This document shows positions 7,286 to 16,513 of a stretch of DNA of 32,863 bases, piece by piece. A program made the position numbers and the translations under genes. This DNA is from Acidobacteriota bacterium (GTDB lineage Bacteria; Acidobacteriota; Terriglobia; Terriglobales; Acidobacteriaceae). Where the stretch lies: NCBI GenBank assembly GCA_003224905.1, contig QIAA01000172.1, positions 1-32,863 of the forward strand, given 5' to 3'. Every line of letters starts with the position of its first letter. Position 1 is the first letter of the stretch. Below the pieces are notes generated by a model that saw only the letters and a list, made by a program, of their open reading frames with translations, ran no database searches and was not told the origin of the DNA.

Positions 7286-9259
7286 ATGGCAGATAAGGCC
7301 GTTGTAGAAACACCAGCGAACATCGATTCCATTCTTCAGGAGCAGCGCAAGTTCGAATGTCCCGAGCAGTTTCGCCAGCAGGCGCACATCAAGAGCCTGG
7401 ACGACTACGAACGCATCTACCGCGAATCGGTGGAGCAGCCAGAGAAATTTTGGGGACAGGTTGCGGAGGAACTGCACTGGTTCAAACAATGGGAGAAGGT
7501 GCTGGAATGGAAGAATCCTTGGGCCAAGTGGTTCCTCGGGGGCCAACTCAACCTCTCTTACAACTGCCTTGACCGCCATGTGCAAACGTTCCGCAAGAAT
7601 AAAGCTGCTCTGATCTGGGAGAGCGAGCCGGGCGAGGTCCGCACGCTCACTTACCAACAGCTTCATCGTGAGGTGCAGAAGTTCGCCAATGTCTTGAAGT
7701 CGCTTGGCGTGAGGAAGGGCGACCGGATCGCCATCTACATGGGCATGACGCCGGAGCTACCGGTCGCCATGCTCGCCTGCGCGCGCATTGGAGCGCCACA
7801 CACAGTGGTATTCGGTGGGTTTTCCTCCAACGCGCTCATCGATCGCATTCATGATTCCCAGGCTGTCGCGGTAATCACGCAGGATGGCGCATACCGGCGG
7901 GGATCCGAGGTGAAGTTGTTTCCTGCCGTCGAAGAGGCGCTGAAGTCGTGCCCTTCGGTAAAGCACGTCATCGTGTACAAGCGAACCGGATCTTCCATCA
8001 ACCTTCAGCCTGGCCGCGATCACTGGTGGCATGAGCTGATGACCAAAGCTTTAGACGAATGTCCCGCAGAACCGCTCGACGCCGAGCATCCGCTATACAT
8101 CCTTTACACCTCCGGAACCACCGGTAAGCCGAAGGGAGTAGTGCACACAACCGGCGGATATTCGGTCGGGGTTTATCTCACGGCGAAGTGGGTGTTCGAC
8201 CTGAAAGAGGAAGACACATACTGGTGCAGCGCTGACATCGGCTGGGTGACCGGGCACAGCTACATCGTCTATGGTCCGTTACAAAACGGCGCGACTACTC
8301 TGATGTACGAAGGCGCTCCCAATTTTCCCGAGCCGGACCGCTTCTGGAGCATCATCGACCGCCATAAAGTGAACGTGTTCTACACCGCGCCCACGGCGAT
8401 CCGAACTTTTATCAAATGGGGCGACAGCTGGCCCAAGAAGCACAAGCTCGACAGCCTGCGCTTGCTGGGGACGGTCGGTGAGCCGATCAATCCTGAGGCC
8501 TGGATGTGGTATCGCGAGGTGATCGGCGGCAATTGTTGTCCCATCGTAGATACCTGGTGGCAAACTGAAACCGGCCACATCATGATCAGCCCGATTCCCG
8601 GCGCCATTGCCACCAAGCCCGGCTCAGCCACGCGGCCAATGCCGGGAGTTGTACCAGAAGTGGTCAGCATGGATGGCAAGCCAGTGCCGGACGGTTCAGG
8701 AGGATTTCTGGTGCTCAAGCAACCGTGGCCGGGGATGCTGCGCACGATCTACGGCGATCCTGACCGCTATGTGAAGCAGTACTGGTCGCAGATTCCCGGC
8801 GTGTATTTCACCGGCGACGGAGCGCGCAAAGATAAAGACGGCTATTTCTGGATCATGGGCCGGGTGGATGACGTGATCAACGTCAGCGGACATCGCCTGA
8901 GCACCATGGAGGTCGAGTCCGCTCTCGTGGCTCACGACGCAGTGGCTGAAGCTGCCGTGGTCGCGCGTCCCGATGAAATCAAAGGGCAGGGCATTGCCGC
9001 ATTCGTGACGCTGGAGCACGGAAGGAAGCCCTCTCCCGAACTGAAAGAAGAATTGAAGAAGTGGGTTACAAAGGAAATCGGTGCGCTGGCGCGTCCCGAT
9101 GACATCCGTTTCACTGAAATGCTCCCCAAAACCCGCAGTGGAAAAATCATGCGGCGCCTGTTGCGTGAGCTGGCGACTAGCGGCGACGTTAAGGGTGATA
9201 CGACCACACTGGATGACTTCAGCGTGATCTCCAGGTTGAAAGAAAGCGAAGAAGTGTGA
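7286..9259 (+). CDS. acs: Acetyl-CoA synthetase (AMP-forming)
   Basis: Converts acetate, ATP and CoA to acetyl-CoA, AMP and pyrophosphate in the cytoplasm. The 657-residue length is standard. An N-terminal ACS domain (about 35-95, [18 protein letters not shown]) precedes the AMP-binding core with the P-loop-like [11 protein letters not shown] near 274-284, the acetate/adenylate motif TWWQTETGH near 422-431, and the hinge-to-C-domain run [17 protein letters not shown] near 508-524. The conserved lysine that is reversibly acetylated in this family is Lys620 in [16 protein letters not shown] lies upstream of the ATG. The last codon (GTG) and stop overlap the GTG start of the next gene by 4 bp. 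The 3' end, from Gly619 on, is repeated in diverged form at 11069-11194, indicating that a recombination event ended inside this gene. Confidence 0.97.
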   Translation: MADKAVVETPANIDSILQEQRKFECPEQFRQQAHIKSLDDYERIYRESVEQPEKFWGQVAEELHWFKQWEKVLEWKNPWAKWFLGGQLNLSYNCLDRHVQTFRKNKAALIWESEPGEVRTLTYQQLHREVQKFANVLKSLGVRKGDRIAIYMGMTPELPVAMLACARIGAPHTVVFGGFSSNALIDRIHDSQAVAVITQDGAYRRGSEVKLFPAVEEALKSCPSVKHVIVYKRTGSSINLQPGRDHWWHELMTKALDECPAEPLDAEHPLYILYTSGTTGKPKGVVHTTGGYSVGVYLTAKWVFDLKEEDTYWCSADIGWVTGHSYIVYGPLQNGATTLMYEGAPNFPEPDRFWSIIDRHKVNVFYTAPTAIRTFIKWGDSWPKKHKLDSLRLLGTVGEPINPEAWMWYREVIGGNCCPIVDTWWQTETGHIMISPIPGAIATKPGSATRPMPGVVPEVVSMDGKPVPDGSGGFLVLKQPWPGMLRTIYGDPDRYVKQYWSQIPGVYFTGDGARKDKDGYFWIMGRVDDVINVSGHRLSTMEVESALVAHDAVAEAAVVARPDEIKGQGIAAFVTLEHGRKPSPELKEELKKWVTKEIGALARPDDIRFTEMLPKTRSGKIMRRLLRELATSGDVKGDTTTLDDFSVISRLKESEEV

Positions 9260-11064
9260 ATGCTGCTCTTGCGTGCAGGTGGTTCGCTGCCCTTTTCAAC
9301 GCCTGTGCGTTCAGGACGGCTTGCCTTCTAGCAATTTGCATATTCTTAAACAGATCTCTCGCAGCAAATCCTCCCGCCGATGTAGTAATCGTGGGCGCGG
9401 GCGTTGCCGGCCTCAGCGCCGCGCTTGAAGCCGCACGCGCGGGGTTCCAAGTGACCGTGATCGATATGTCCTCCGTCGGCGGAGGGCATGCCATTGTGTC
9501 GAACGGTGCCATCTGCATCGTGAAAACACCATTGCAGCAGCGGAGAGGCGTTTCTGATTCCTTTGCGCTGGCAAAGAAAGATTTCTTGCAACGTGGAGAG
9601 GATGCTAATCCGCAATGGGTGGATCTCTATGTGCGGCAGTCAAAAACGTGGATATACGACTGGCTGAGCAACCTGGGTGTGACGTTCTACGATCTCGGAC
9701 AGCCACCTGGTAACTCTGTGCCACGACTGCATTTCGCACGCGACAAGGGGTGGGGGCTGGTGGGTCCGCTTTTGCGGGAGTGCTTGCGATATCCAAATAT
9801 CCACTTTCTTTGGTCAACAAAAGTGGAAGGACTGCTGACCTCTGGGGGGAAGATCGTAGGAGTCGCGGCGGTCAACCTCCGAACCAATGAGCACAACACC
9901 TTCAGAGGAAATAATGTCATCCTGGCGACCGGCGGCTTTGGAAGCAATCTGGAACTCATTCGTAAATACTGGCCGGCGGATCTGCCCACACCGGAGCGTC
10001 TTCTTGCCGGTGCATCTCCTTCGGCTCTGGGCTCCGGTATGGAAATGGCCCGCGATGCTGGAGGGGTTCTATCCCGGCTTGATCATCAGTGGAATTACGT
10101 GCTGGGATTTCCTGACCCTGAGGATCGGCAAGGCACTCGCGGGCTGGCTTCATTTGATGCCCGATCAATCTGGGTGAACCGCGAAGGAAAGAGGTTTACC
10201 CACGAATTTGGTGACCCCAAAAACAACCTGGCAGCTCTGCTGCACCAAACCGATAAAACTTATTGGTCTGTTTTTGACGCGGACGGCGTGAATAGCTTTT
10301 CAATTACGCTCGCCGGCTGGGAGGACCAAGCTGAAGTGAATAAACTGGTTTTTCAAGCATCTGGGACCGTACTTGCAACGAACCTAAAAGAACTGGGAGC
10401 GAAGGCGCGGATCTCCGCCGAGGGTTTGGCGGAAACAGTTGATCGGTACAACCGTTTCGTGTTGCAGGGCGACGATGAAGATCTCCATGTTTTCGGCCCC
10501 AACACCACGCCGCGACCCCATAGCATTGAGAAACCGCCGTTCTATGCAGTTCAATTTTTTCCAATCACAAGGAAGACGATGGGCGGAGTGAGCGTCGACC
10601 TGCAATGTCGCGTATTGAATCAGGCGGGAACGCCGGTTCCCGGTCTTCTTGCCGCAGGGGAGGTAACAGGCTTTGGAGGGATAAACGGGAAGGCCGCACT
10701 GGAAGGGACTTTTCTTGGCCCAGGTATATTCATGGGGCGGGCGGCTGCGCGGGCCGCCACGAGCAATGCCCACAAAACCAGGAATGCAAAATTACGTTCG
10801 CTTCCTTCGCGCATTCCTCCAGCGGCATTCTCCAATAGCGCGTGTACCGATTGCCACTCCCTCTCAAAAGCAGTGGAAGAAAACCGCCCTGGCTTCTGGC
10901 ACTTTAAGCAGTCACATAAGAAGGTGCTCGATCGCCAATATCGGTGTGCGCAGTGTCACCAGATCTTTTATCCTTTTAAGCGGGATGAGCACCGATTAGA
11001 TCCTTTGGCTATCACAGATTCTTGCGTCACATGCCATGGTGTTCAGTCGTCTCGAGCAAATTGA
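9256..11064 (+). CDS. Exported FAD-dependent oxidoreductase with C-terminal three-haem c domain
   Basis: A 602-residue fusion. A Sec-type signal peptide at about 1-36 ends near SLA-AN. The FAD_binding_2 domain begins with the dinucleotide fold [17 protein letters not shown] and has ATGGFGSN in mid-protein and [20 protein letters not shown] near 477-496. The tail carries three CxxCH haem c sites: CTDCH 530-534, CAQCH 564-568 and CVTCH 590-594, with extra histidines that could be distal ligands. Haem c attachment requires export, which agrees with the signal. Shewanella-type periplasmic fumarate reductases put haems first and have an arginine motif (GANRLGGN) where this protein has GKAALEG. A fumarate reductase is therefore not supported and the substrate is unknown. 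It starts at GTG overlapping the acs stop (GTGA), so translation is probably coupled. Confidence 0.87.
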   Translation: MNAALACRWFAALFNACAFRTACLLAICIFLNRSLAANPPADVVIVGAGVAGLSAALEAARAGFQVTVIDMSSVGGGHAIVSNGAICIVKTPLQQRRGVSDSFALAKKDFLQRGEDANPQWVDLYVRQSKTWIYDWLSNLGVTFYDLGQPPGNSVPRLHFARDKGWGLVGPLLRECLRYPNIHFLWSTKVEGLLTSGGKIVGVAAVNLRTNEHNTFRGNNVILATGGFGSNLELIRKYWPADLPTPERLLAGASPSALGSGMEMARDAGGVLSRLDHQWNYVLGFPDPEDRQGTRGLASFDARSIWVNREGKRFTHEFGDPKNNLAALLHQTDKTYWSVFDADGVNSFSITLAGWEDQAEVNKLVFQASGTVLATNLKELGAKARISAEGLAETVDRYNRFVLQGDDEDLHVFGPNTTPRPHSIEKPPFYAVQFFPITRKTMGGVSVDLQCRVLNQAGTPVPGLLAAGEVTGFGGINGKAALEGTFLGPGIFMGRAAARAATSNAHKTRNAKLRSLPSRIPPAAFSNSACTDCHSLSKAVEENRPGFWHFKQSHKKVLDRQYRCAQCHQIFYPFKRDEHRLDPLAITDSCVTCHGVQSSRAN

Positions 11065-11068
11065 GCAA

Positions 11069-11194
11069 GGCAAAATCATGCGTCGGCTGCTGCGTGAGCT
11101 GGCGACCAGCGGTGACGTCAAGGGCGACACTACTACGCCGGAGGACTCCAGCATAATCGCCAGGTTGAAAGAGCAAGAAGAAGCTAGGCATTAG
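11069..11194 (+). pseudogene. Displaced 3' end of an acs gene
   Basis: Read in frame, this stretch encodes 41 residues starting [20 protein letters not shown] and ending in ARH and TAG. It aligns with residues 619-657 of the intact acetyl-CoA synthetase at 9140-9256. The first 23 residues are identical although 12 of those 69 bases differ, all silently; overall 32 of 39 residues and about 79 percent of bases match. It begins five bases after the flavocytochrome stop, in another frame, has no plausible start of its own, and ends overlapping the stop codon of the convergent small gene. It is best read as the former end of an acs gene, left behind by a recombination that brought in the flavocytochrome. 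Confidence 0.9.
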
Positions 11195-11400
11195 TTCTCA
11201 CTATTGCTCTCAGTTTCGCGTTGATAGCCGGCGCACTTGATTACCGGAAGGCGCGGATACTTCGGAAAGCTGGGATCAGTCCTCGACCGCGCACAAAGAT
11301 AAAAAGTTGATCCACGTTCGGATTTGATCAGGCGCACATAAAAGCAATTGGCGCACAGGCCGACGTGAGCCGATGCAATTTTTCTGTTTTCGCTTTCCAT
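11191..11400 (-). CDS. Small cysteine-containing protein, probable metal binding
   Basis: A 69-residue protein if started at the ATG at 11400, which has a GGGG eight or so bases upstream; the frame could extend to 11457 but that part looks like noise. It has a CxxC pair (LCANC, Cys16 and Cys19) and two further cysteines (YLCARS and VIKCAGY), spaced as in a small zinc-binding fold. A proline-rich KYPRLPV lies between. Proteins of this look recur in Acidobacteriota as uncharacterised; I know of no function. Its stop codon overlaps that of the acs remnant on the opposite strand, suggesting it was the original convergent neighbour of acs. Confidence 0.6.
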   Translation of the reverse strand: MESENRKIASAHVGLCANCFYVRLIKSERGSTFYLCARSRTDPSFPKYPRLPVIKCAGYQRETESNSEN

Positions 11401-11548
11401 CAGCGACCCCACTTGGCTTGGGAAGAACGTAAATCTTGTGCAGCATCTGCGATCCACACCTCTCCCTTGTCAGGCATTTTGTCCACCCGGGTTCTATCTG
11501 ATCGGGCTTGGACCGTTGCGCCTCCTCCGTGTGTTATAACTCTGGCAA

Positions 11549-12463
11549 ATGCCAAGCACTCGCCAGGGATCGGTTCGCCTGTTCCAGTTCGCGGGAATTA
11601 ATGTGTTTCTGCATTGGTCCTGGTTTCTGGTGGCGGTGTTTGAGATCAACGGCTCGACAAGACGTTATTCCTCTCTCACCTGGAACGTGATCGAGTACCT
11701 GTCTTTGTTTCTAATCGTGATGCTGCATGAGTTCGGCCACGCGCTGGCCTGCCGCCAGGTAGGAGGCCGGGCTGACACAATCGTGCTATGGCCGTTAGGG
11801 GGCGTGGCATACGTTGATCCACCGCCACGGCCCGGAGCGACGCTCTGGAGCATCGCCGCTGGACCGCTAGTCAACGTGGCGCTCCTGCCGGTGTTGATAG
11901 TACTCGTTAGGTTGAGCCGGTCGTCCGGATGGGCGCTCGCCGCGCCCGATGCTTACGGGTTGCTTCGGGCCCTCCTGTTCATTGATGTAGGCCTGCTCAT
12001 TTTCAACATGCTGCCTGTCTATCCTTTGGATGGCGGGCAGATCCTTCGTTCCCTACTCTGGTTCGTCCTGGGACGCGCCCGTAGTCTGATGGTGGCCACA
12101 ATTATCGGCTTCGTCGGCGCTGCGGGGTTCATCGCCTTCGCGGTGTGGACCCATTCCGCCTGGTTCGGAGTTATGGCTGTCTTCATGATCATGAATTGCT
12201 GGGGCGGGCTGAGACATGCGCTGGCATTGTCTCGCTTCGCAAAATTGCCGCGGCGCGGGGGGTTTGCGTGCCCGAGCTGCAAGACCTCTCCTCCTATTGG
12301 AAAGTACTGGAAGTGCGGACGGTGTGGTCAGCCATTCGACACTTTTCAAAGCCACGCCGTCTGTCCGAATTGTGCCGCGCAGTTTTCGGTTACGAAGTGC
12401 CTGGATTGCGGCAGCGCATCTCCGATCGGCGAATGGGCGGCATTCGTGGGATCTCCCGTCTAA
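11549..12463 (+). CDS. Site-2 protease family metalloprotease (M50) with zinc-ribbon tail
   Basis: A 304-residue polytopic membrane protein. The catalytic zinc motif is His60-Glu61-x2-His64 in MLHEFGHALA, and the third ligand is Asp161 in NMLPVYPLDGGQ, the standard M50B pair. Hydrophobic segments lie at about 18-32, 46-68, 95-121, 138-157 and 175-216. A cysteine-rich tail after residue 240 has four CxxC pairs (241/244, 256/259, 272/275, 284/287), enough for two zinc ribbons in the cytoplasm. M50 enzymes cleave transmembrane segments of regulators or process membrane proteins, and the tail may recruit the substrate. No CBS domain is present, unlike many proteins of this subfamily. It converges with the next gene, leaving 3 bp between stop codons. 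Confidence 0.88.
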   Translation: MPSTRQGSVRLFQFAGINVFLHWSWFLVAVFEINGSTRRYSSLTWNVIEYLSLFLIVMLHEFGHALACRQVGGRADTIVLWPLGGVAYVDPPPRPGATLWSIAAGPLVNVALLPVLIVLVRLSRSSGWALAAPDAYGLLRALLFIDVGLLIFNMLPVYPLDGGQILRSLLWFVLGRARSLMVATIIGFVGAAGFIAFAVWTHSAWFGVMAVFMIMNCWGGLRHALALSRFAKLPRRGGFACPSCKTSPPIGKYWKCGRCGQPFDTFQSHAVCPNCAAQFSVTKCLDCGSASPIGEWAAFVGSPV

Positions 12464-12466
12464 CTT

Positions 12467-15454
12467 TCAGCCAGTGACGATGCCCGGCTTCAAGATCATG
12501 CCCTGGCTGGTCTTGCCGCTCATCATTACCAGTAATGGAGAATCGAAGCGCAGATGACGAACACAGCCCTCTTCTTCGATTGCGGGTTGTGAGCACAGCC
12601 ACTCCCAATCGACAAATCCTTCCCCTGCATCCGGGTTCACGGTGAAGTAGCCGATCTGAAACGCTGTCAAGTTCTGAAAAAAATGGCTGCCTTGCGAAGG
12701 CGTAACCCTCAGGTCGCGAAAACCAGCCTCAATAATCACCCGCGCGCCTGAGATCTGGTCCCACACCACCGGAATTCCGAGCCATGGATCGTTCGAGCCC
12801 CAGCGCCCCACACCAATAAGTAAATACGGCCTGCCTTCTTCAACCAGCTTCGTGTTCAGCCGCGTTATGGTCTGCGCGACTTCCCGGCTTCGCGCTCGTT
12901 CAAAACTGTGAGGATTCACCATCAACACATCACAACAATCGGCGATTCGGCCATTGCCTAACACTTTCGCACTCTGGCACATCAGGCGAGAGCGGTCCAC
13001 CTCCTCCATGCGAAGCTCTTCGCCTTCGCGGGAAACCACCAGAGGGCGCAACTGGAGGAATCCAAAGCTGGCGCGTGTGTCGGCGTTTCGCGGCAGTTGC
13101 GCGGCAAACTCAATTTCGACCGGACGACTAAGCGCCGTTTCGCCGATACTCATGAGCTGTTCGAGAATCGGGGACAACGGAAAGATCCCGTGCTTAAGAA
13201 CCGGGGCAAAGCTCACGATGCGCACGCCGGCCCGACTGAGTCCGTCGTAGACAGCGTGATTGTCCGCCGAATACGTTGAGCCGAGCAGGTGCAAAGTTCC
13301 GTCAGCTTCGGCGGCGCTCAGTCCGAACCGCGCCTCGCGGAAACTCGGATGGGGGTCCTGGTTCGCAGCATGATTCAGGTTGATAGCCCAGAACTCTGAT
13401 TGCGAGTTCGCCAGCATGTCATCAACAGAAGAGAACTGTACTAAATGGTGTGGGTAGCGAGGACAGAATCGCAGGCATTTGCCGCCATCCACGACCTCCC
13501 GGCCCATGCCCAGGGCGATCGCAGCGATTCCGTCTTCGAAGACAGCGGGTGCAACCGGGTAAAAATTCCGCGATCGCGCCACCCCAGAGATGTCGGGATA
13601 AAACCGCGAACCGTGCTCCGCTCCGACGACCTGCTGCAGAATGACAGCCATCTTCTCTTCTTCCAGCCGGTACGGAGTGGCACGTACATAGGCTTTCGCA
13701 TGCTGACCAAACGTGGAGGCGTATACGCGTTTGATGGCCTCCATCAGTTGCTCCAGGCGGACCAGAAGATCCGGATGATGATTGGTCAGCATGAAGGTTT
13801 CATACACGCCAGTGAACGGCAGGTACTGCGAATCCTCGAGCAAGCTGGACGAACGCACGGCCAGCGGGTAATGAACCTCCGCCAGAAAAGCCAGCAAACT
13901 GTCGCGGAGCGAACTCGAGAACTGAGCTTCCACGAAACGCTGTTGGATCTCAGCGTCGTTGTTGCTGTGAATAGCGAAATCGAGCAGATCGTTTTCGGTG
14001 ACGAACTGATCAAACAAATCAGTTGCTAGCACAAGAGTTGGCGGGACTCCAATTCGCACCCCGCCGAAAGCGCGGCTCAGCCGATTGCGGTGCAGCAGGT
14101 GCCGCATGAACGCCAGCCCACGAGCCTTTCCGCCCAGCGAACCGCCCCCGATGCGCAGAAAGAAATCGTCGCTGGATTTGAAAGTCTCCGGCCTGAAGTC
14201 CCCGATCAGAACTTCACTCTGCTCGTGTCGATACTCAGCAATGGAGTTGATCACGTCGAGGCGCAGGCCGTCGTATGTGGGGAAATCGCTCACCTTGCGC
14301 GGCCGCAGCTTCTGTGCAAGAGCGAATTCAGCCCTCGCGATCAACCAGTGCGAGAAGTGATTGCGCTGGCCGTGGTAGGCGATGCTCTCGGCGGGCACTT
14401 CGTGCAACATCGCCTCGAACGAATTGAGGTCGCTGGCGCGCCCTACTTCACTGAGGTCGGGCAGACGAAAGACGAAATCGCCGAAGGCGAATTGCTCGAC
14501 TAAGACCTCTCGCAGGTCGGCCAGAAACGTTGGCGAGCGTTTGCGCAGGAAAGCGGAACCCTCAGCCAACGCGCGTGGCAGAAATTCGGTGCGGCCGGAC
14601 TGAAACACGATCGGAATGTCTGGTACGGTCTCCCGCACCAGGCGAGCCAACTCGAATCCGGCTTCAGGGCTGAGTCTGCCGTTGCGAGGAAACTCGACAT
14701 CCGAAACCACCCCGAACAGATAGTCCTTATATTGCGTCACTACCTGCTCGGCTTCTTCGTAGCTTGAACAGAGCAGGATCTTGGGCCGTGCCCGCATGCG
14801 CACCAGCTTGTGCGCCACGTTCATGCCTTCGCTCATCACGCGCCGGGCCTGCGTGATCAGTTCGGTGTAGATCATCGGCAGAAACGACGAGTAATACCGG
14901 ATGTTGTCTTCCACCACCAGCACGACGGGCACGCCCATATCGCGCGTGTCATGCGATACGTTGCGCTTGTCTTCGATGTACTTGACGATCGCAATCAGAA
15001 TCCTGACGTTGCCCTGCCACAGAAAGATTCGATCGATGTCGCTGACCGGATTGCGCGCGATGAAGTCTTTGATCTTGCGGTAGTCATATGCGAGAACCAC
15101 CACTGGAATGTCGAGCCCCGATTCCTTTACCTCGTGGGCCAACTGGGCGGCATCCATGTCGCCAACTTCCAGATTCGTGACGATCAGGTTGAAGCGTGGT
15201 TGGTAGCGGGCCAAAGCTTCTTTCCCCGTCGAAACCTGAGTGATGGCCGGAATACGCTGCAGGTTAAGTTCAAGTGACTCGCCGATCAGAAGCTCATTCA
15301 GGCGGCCGTCTTCGCGCAGAATGAAAGAATCGTAGAGGCTCGACACCAGCAGAATATCCTGCACCCGGAAGGGCATCAGGTTGTCGAAGGCCTCGAAGCG
15401 CATTCCGGCGTCGAGCGGAGAATCCATCGTGGATGGAAGCCTGACGTACCTCAT
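12467..15454 (-). CDS. PEP/pyruvate-binding (PPDK N-domain-like) protein with two receiver-like domains
   Basis: A 995-residue protein. Residues 33-165 look like a degenerate response-regulator receiver, with Asn94 where the phospho-Asp is expected (LIVTNLEV). Residues 176-325 are a second receiver that keeps the key residues: Glu182-Asp183, Asp252 in GVVSDVEF and Lys305 in LRKRS. From about 434 to 860 is an ATP-grasp-type PEP/pyruvate-binding domain like that of PEP synthase and pyruvate phosphate dikinase: IGGGSLGGKARGLAF, PLAVRSSSLLEDS, FTGVYETFM. A conserved end follows (GVGRWGSNDPWLG, SQGSHFF). The swivelling phosphohistidine domain and the C-terminal PEP-binding barrel are absent, so the complete dikinase reaction is not possible in this chain alone. 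It may be a phosphotransfer or nucleotide-gated regulator. It starts 4 bp after the oxidoreductase stop, in the same operon. Confidence 0.85.
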   Translation of the reverse strand: MRYVRLPSTMDSPLDAGMRFEAFDNLMPFRVQDILLVSSLYDSFILREDGRLNELLIGESLELNLQRIPAITQVSTGKEALARYQPRFNLIVTNLEVGDMDAAQLAHEVKESGLDIPVVVLAYDYRKIKDFIARNPVSDIDRIFLWQGNVRILIAIVKYIEDKRNVSHDTRDMGVPVVLVVEDNIRYYSSFLPMIYTELITQARRVMSEGMNVAHKLVRMRARPKILLCSSYEEAEQVVTQYKDYLFGVVSDVEFPRNGRLSPEAGFELARLVRETVPDIPIVFQSGRTEFLPRALAEGSAFLRKRSPTFLADLREVLVEQFAFGDFVFRLPDLSEVGRASDLNSFEAMLHEVPAESIAYHGQRNHFSHWLIARAEFALAQKLRPRKVSDFPTYDGLRLDVINSIAEYRHEQSEVLIGDFRPETFKSSDDFFLRIGGGSLGGKARGLAFMRHLLHRNRLSRAFGGVRIGVPPTLVLATDLFDQFVTENDLLDFAIHSNNDAEIQQRFVEAQFSSSLRDSLLAFLAEVHYPLAVRSSSLLEDSQYLPFTGVYETFMLTNHHPDLLVRLEQLMEAIKRVYASTFGQHAKAYVRATPYRLEEEKMAVILQQVVGAEHGSRFYPDISGVARSRNFYPVAPAVFEDGIAAIALGMGREVVDGGKCLRFCPRYPHHLVQFSSVDDMLANSQSEFWAINLNHAANQDPHPSFREARFGLSAAEADGTLHLLGSTYSADNHAVYDGLSRAGVRIVSFAPVLKHGIFPLSPILEQLMSIGETALSRPVEIEFAAQLPRNADTRASFGFLQLRPLVVSREGEELRMEEVDRSRLMCQSAKVLGNGRIADCCDVLMVNPHSFERARSREVAQTITRLNTKLVEEGRPYLLIGVGRWGSNDPWLGIPVVWDQISGARVIIEAGFRDLRVTPSQGSHFFQNLTAFQIGYFTVNPDAGEGFVDWEWLCSQPAIEEEGCVRHLRFDSPLLVMMSGKTSQGMILKPGIVTG

Positions 15455-15458
15455 CAGA

Positions 15459-16469
15459 TCAACTTCTGTCTACCGGTCGGACTTCTTCCGTCTTGCCGGT
15501 TTGCATACTTCGATACGCGGCATCCAGAATTTCCTGATTCTGCCATCCTTCTTCCCCGGGCACAGGAAACTCGGTCTTCCTTTCAAGTGCAGCCGCAAAA
15601 GCATCCACCTGACGGGCGTAAGCTTGCTTATTTACTACGATCTCAGTATCTGCTATCGATGCATCGCGGCGTAGTTGGATTTCTATTGGTCGTTCCACGT
15701 TCAGACCATCATCAGCCCGCAAGACGGCCATCTCGCCGACAATTTCAAGCGGACTGCGATATTCAGCACGAAACGAAACCAGAACACAGCCTAGAGTCCC
15801 GCGCGAAAACTCCAGCGTTAGTACGGCCGCTGCTTCCATCCCACCTGATTGATCGTCTGAAACTCCGCGCGCGCTTACCCGCAGCACTTCTTCCTGAAGA
15901 ATGTAGCGAAGCGCGTCGATGCAGTGAACTCCGACATCGGAGATCGGCCCTCCGCCGGCGACTGCACGATCAGCAATCCACGTACGCGCATGGCCGCCTT
16001 TGGCCTGGAACGAGAATTCCGAACGCGCAAACATAGGCCGTCCGATTTGGCCTGCGGCTACCCGCTCGCGCAGACGTGCTGTGCTGTCGAGAAATCGAAA
16101 TACTTGTGCTACACCCAGCAGCAGGTTGGCTTTCCGCGCGGCCAGCACCATCTGTCGGCTCTCATCCGCGCTGATGGCCATAGGCTTTTCGCAAAGCACC
16201 GGCTTGCCACATTCAAGGGCCAGCAACACATCTCTTAGATGGCAGGCATTTGGCGTGGTCACAAAGACGGCATCTACTTCCGGCGAGCGGCACAATTGTT
16301 CAGCCGAATCAAAGGCCTGCGGAATGTTGAATTGGCGAGCCGACTCCTGCGCTTTGGTGATGTCGCGCCGAGAAAGGGCAGTGACACAGCAGTTTTTCGC
16401 CAGCGCAAAGCCGGGCATCAGCCGTTTCACCCCGTGCAGCCCGAAGCCGAGTATGCCGAAGCGGACCAT
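15459..16469 (-). CDS. Gfo/Idh/MocA family oxidoreductase
   Basis: A 336-residue NAD(P)-dependent dehydrogenase of the glucose-fructose oxidoreductase/inositol dehydrogenase family. The Rossmann motif is GILGFGLHGVKR at 5-16, the family's lysine motif is GKPVLCEKPMA at 88-98 (Lys95), and the catalytic-region motif DVGVHCIDALRY has Asp178 and His182. Members oxidise or rearrange sugars, often in sugar-nucleotide or inositol pathways; the substrate cannot be assigned here. It is the first gene of a two-gene minus-strand unit, ending 4 bp before the PEP/pyruvate-binding protein. No convincing ribosome binding site precedes its ATG. Confidence 0.9.
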   Translation of the reverse strand: MVRFGILGFGLHGVKRLMPGFALAKNCCVTALSRRDITKAQESARQFNIPQAFDSAEQLCRSPEVDAVFVTTPNACHLRDVLLALECGKPVLCEKPMAISADESRQMVLAARKANLLLGVAQVFRFLDSTARLRERVAAGQIGRPMFARSEFSFQAKGGHARTWIADRAVAGGGPISDVGVHCIDALRYILQEEVLRVSARGVSDDQSGGMEAAAVLTLEFSRGTLGCVLVSFRAEYRSPLEIVGEMAVLRADDGLNVERPIEIQLRRDASIADTEIVVNKQAYARQVDAFAAALERKTEFPVPGEEGWQNQEILDAAYRSMQTGKTEEVRPVDRS

Positions 16470-16513
16470 AGTTAACAGTCAAGCATTCTAATCTGTGCGG
16501 TGTCTTCACCGAA

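Noticed and set aside
6881..7666. 261-codon open frame on the minus strand
   Set aside because: It lies antisense to the start of acs and runs into the protease gene in another frame; composition and lack of any family resemblance mark it as a shadow.
9256..11064. Calling the flavoprotein a fumarate reductase
   Set aside because: The catalytic arginine motif is replaced and the haem domain is on the other end, so only a general FAD-dependent oxidoreductase is supported.
13445..14029. 194-codon open frame on the plus strand
   Set aside because: Antisense to the PEP/pyruvate-binding domain, which is clearly the coding frame.
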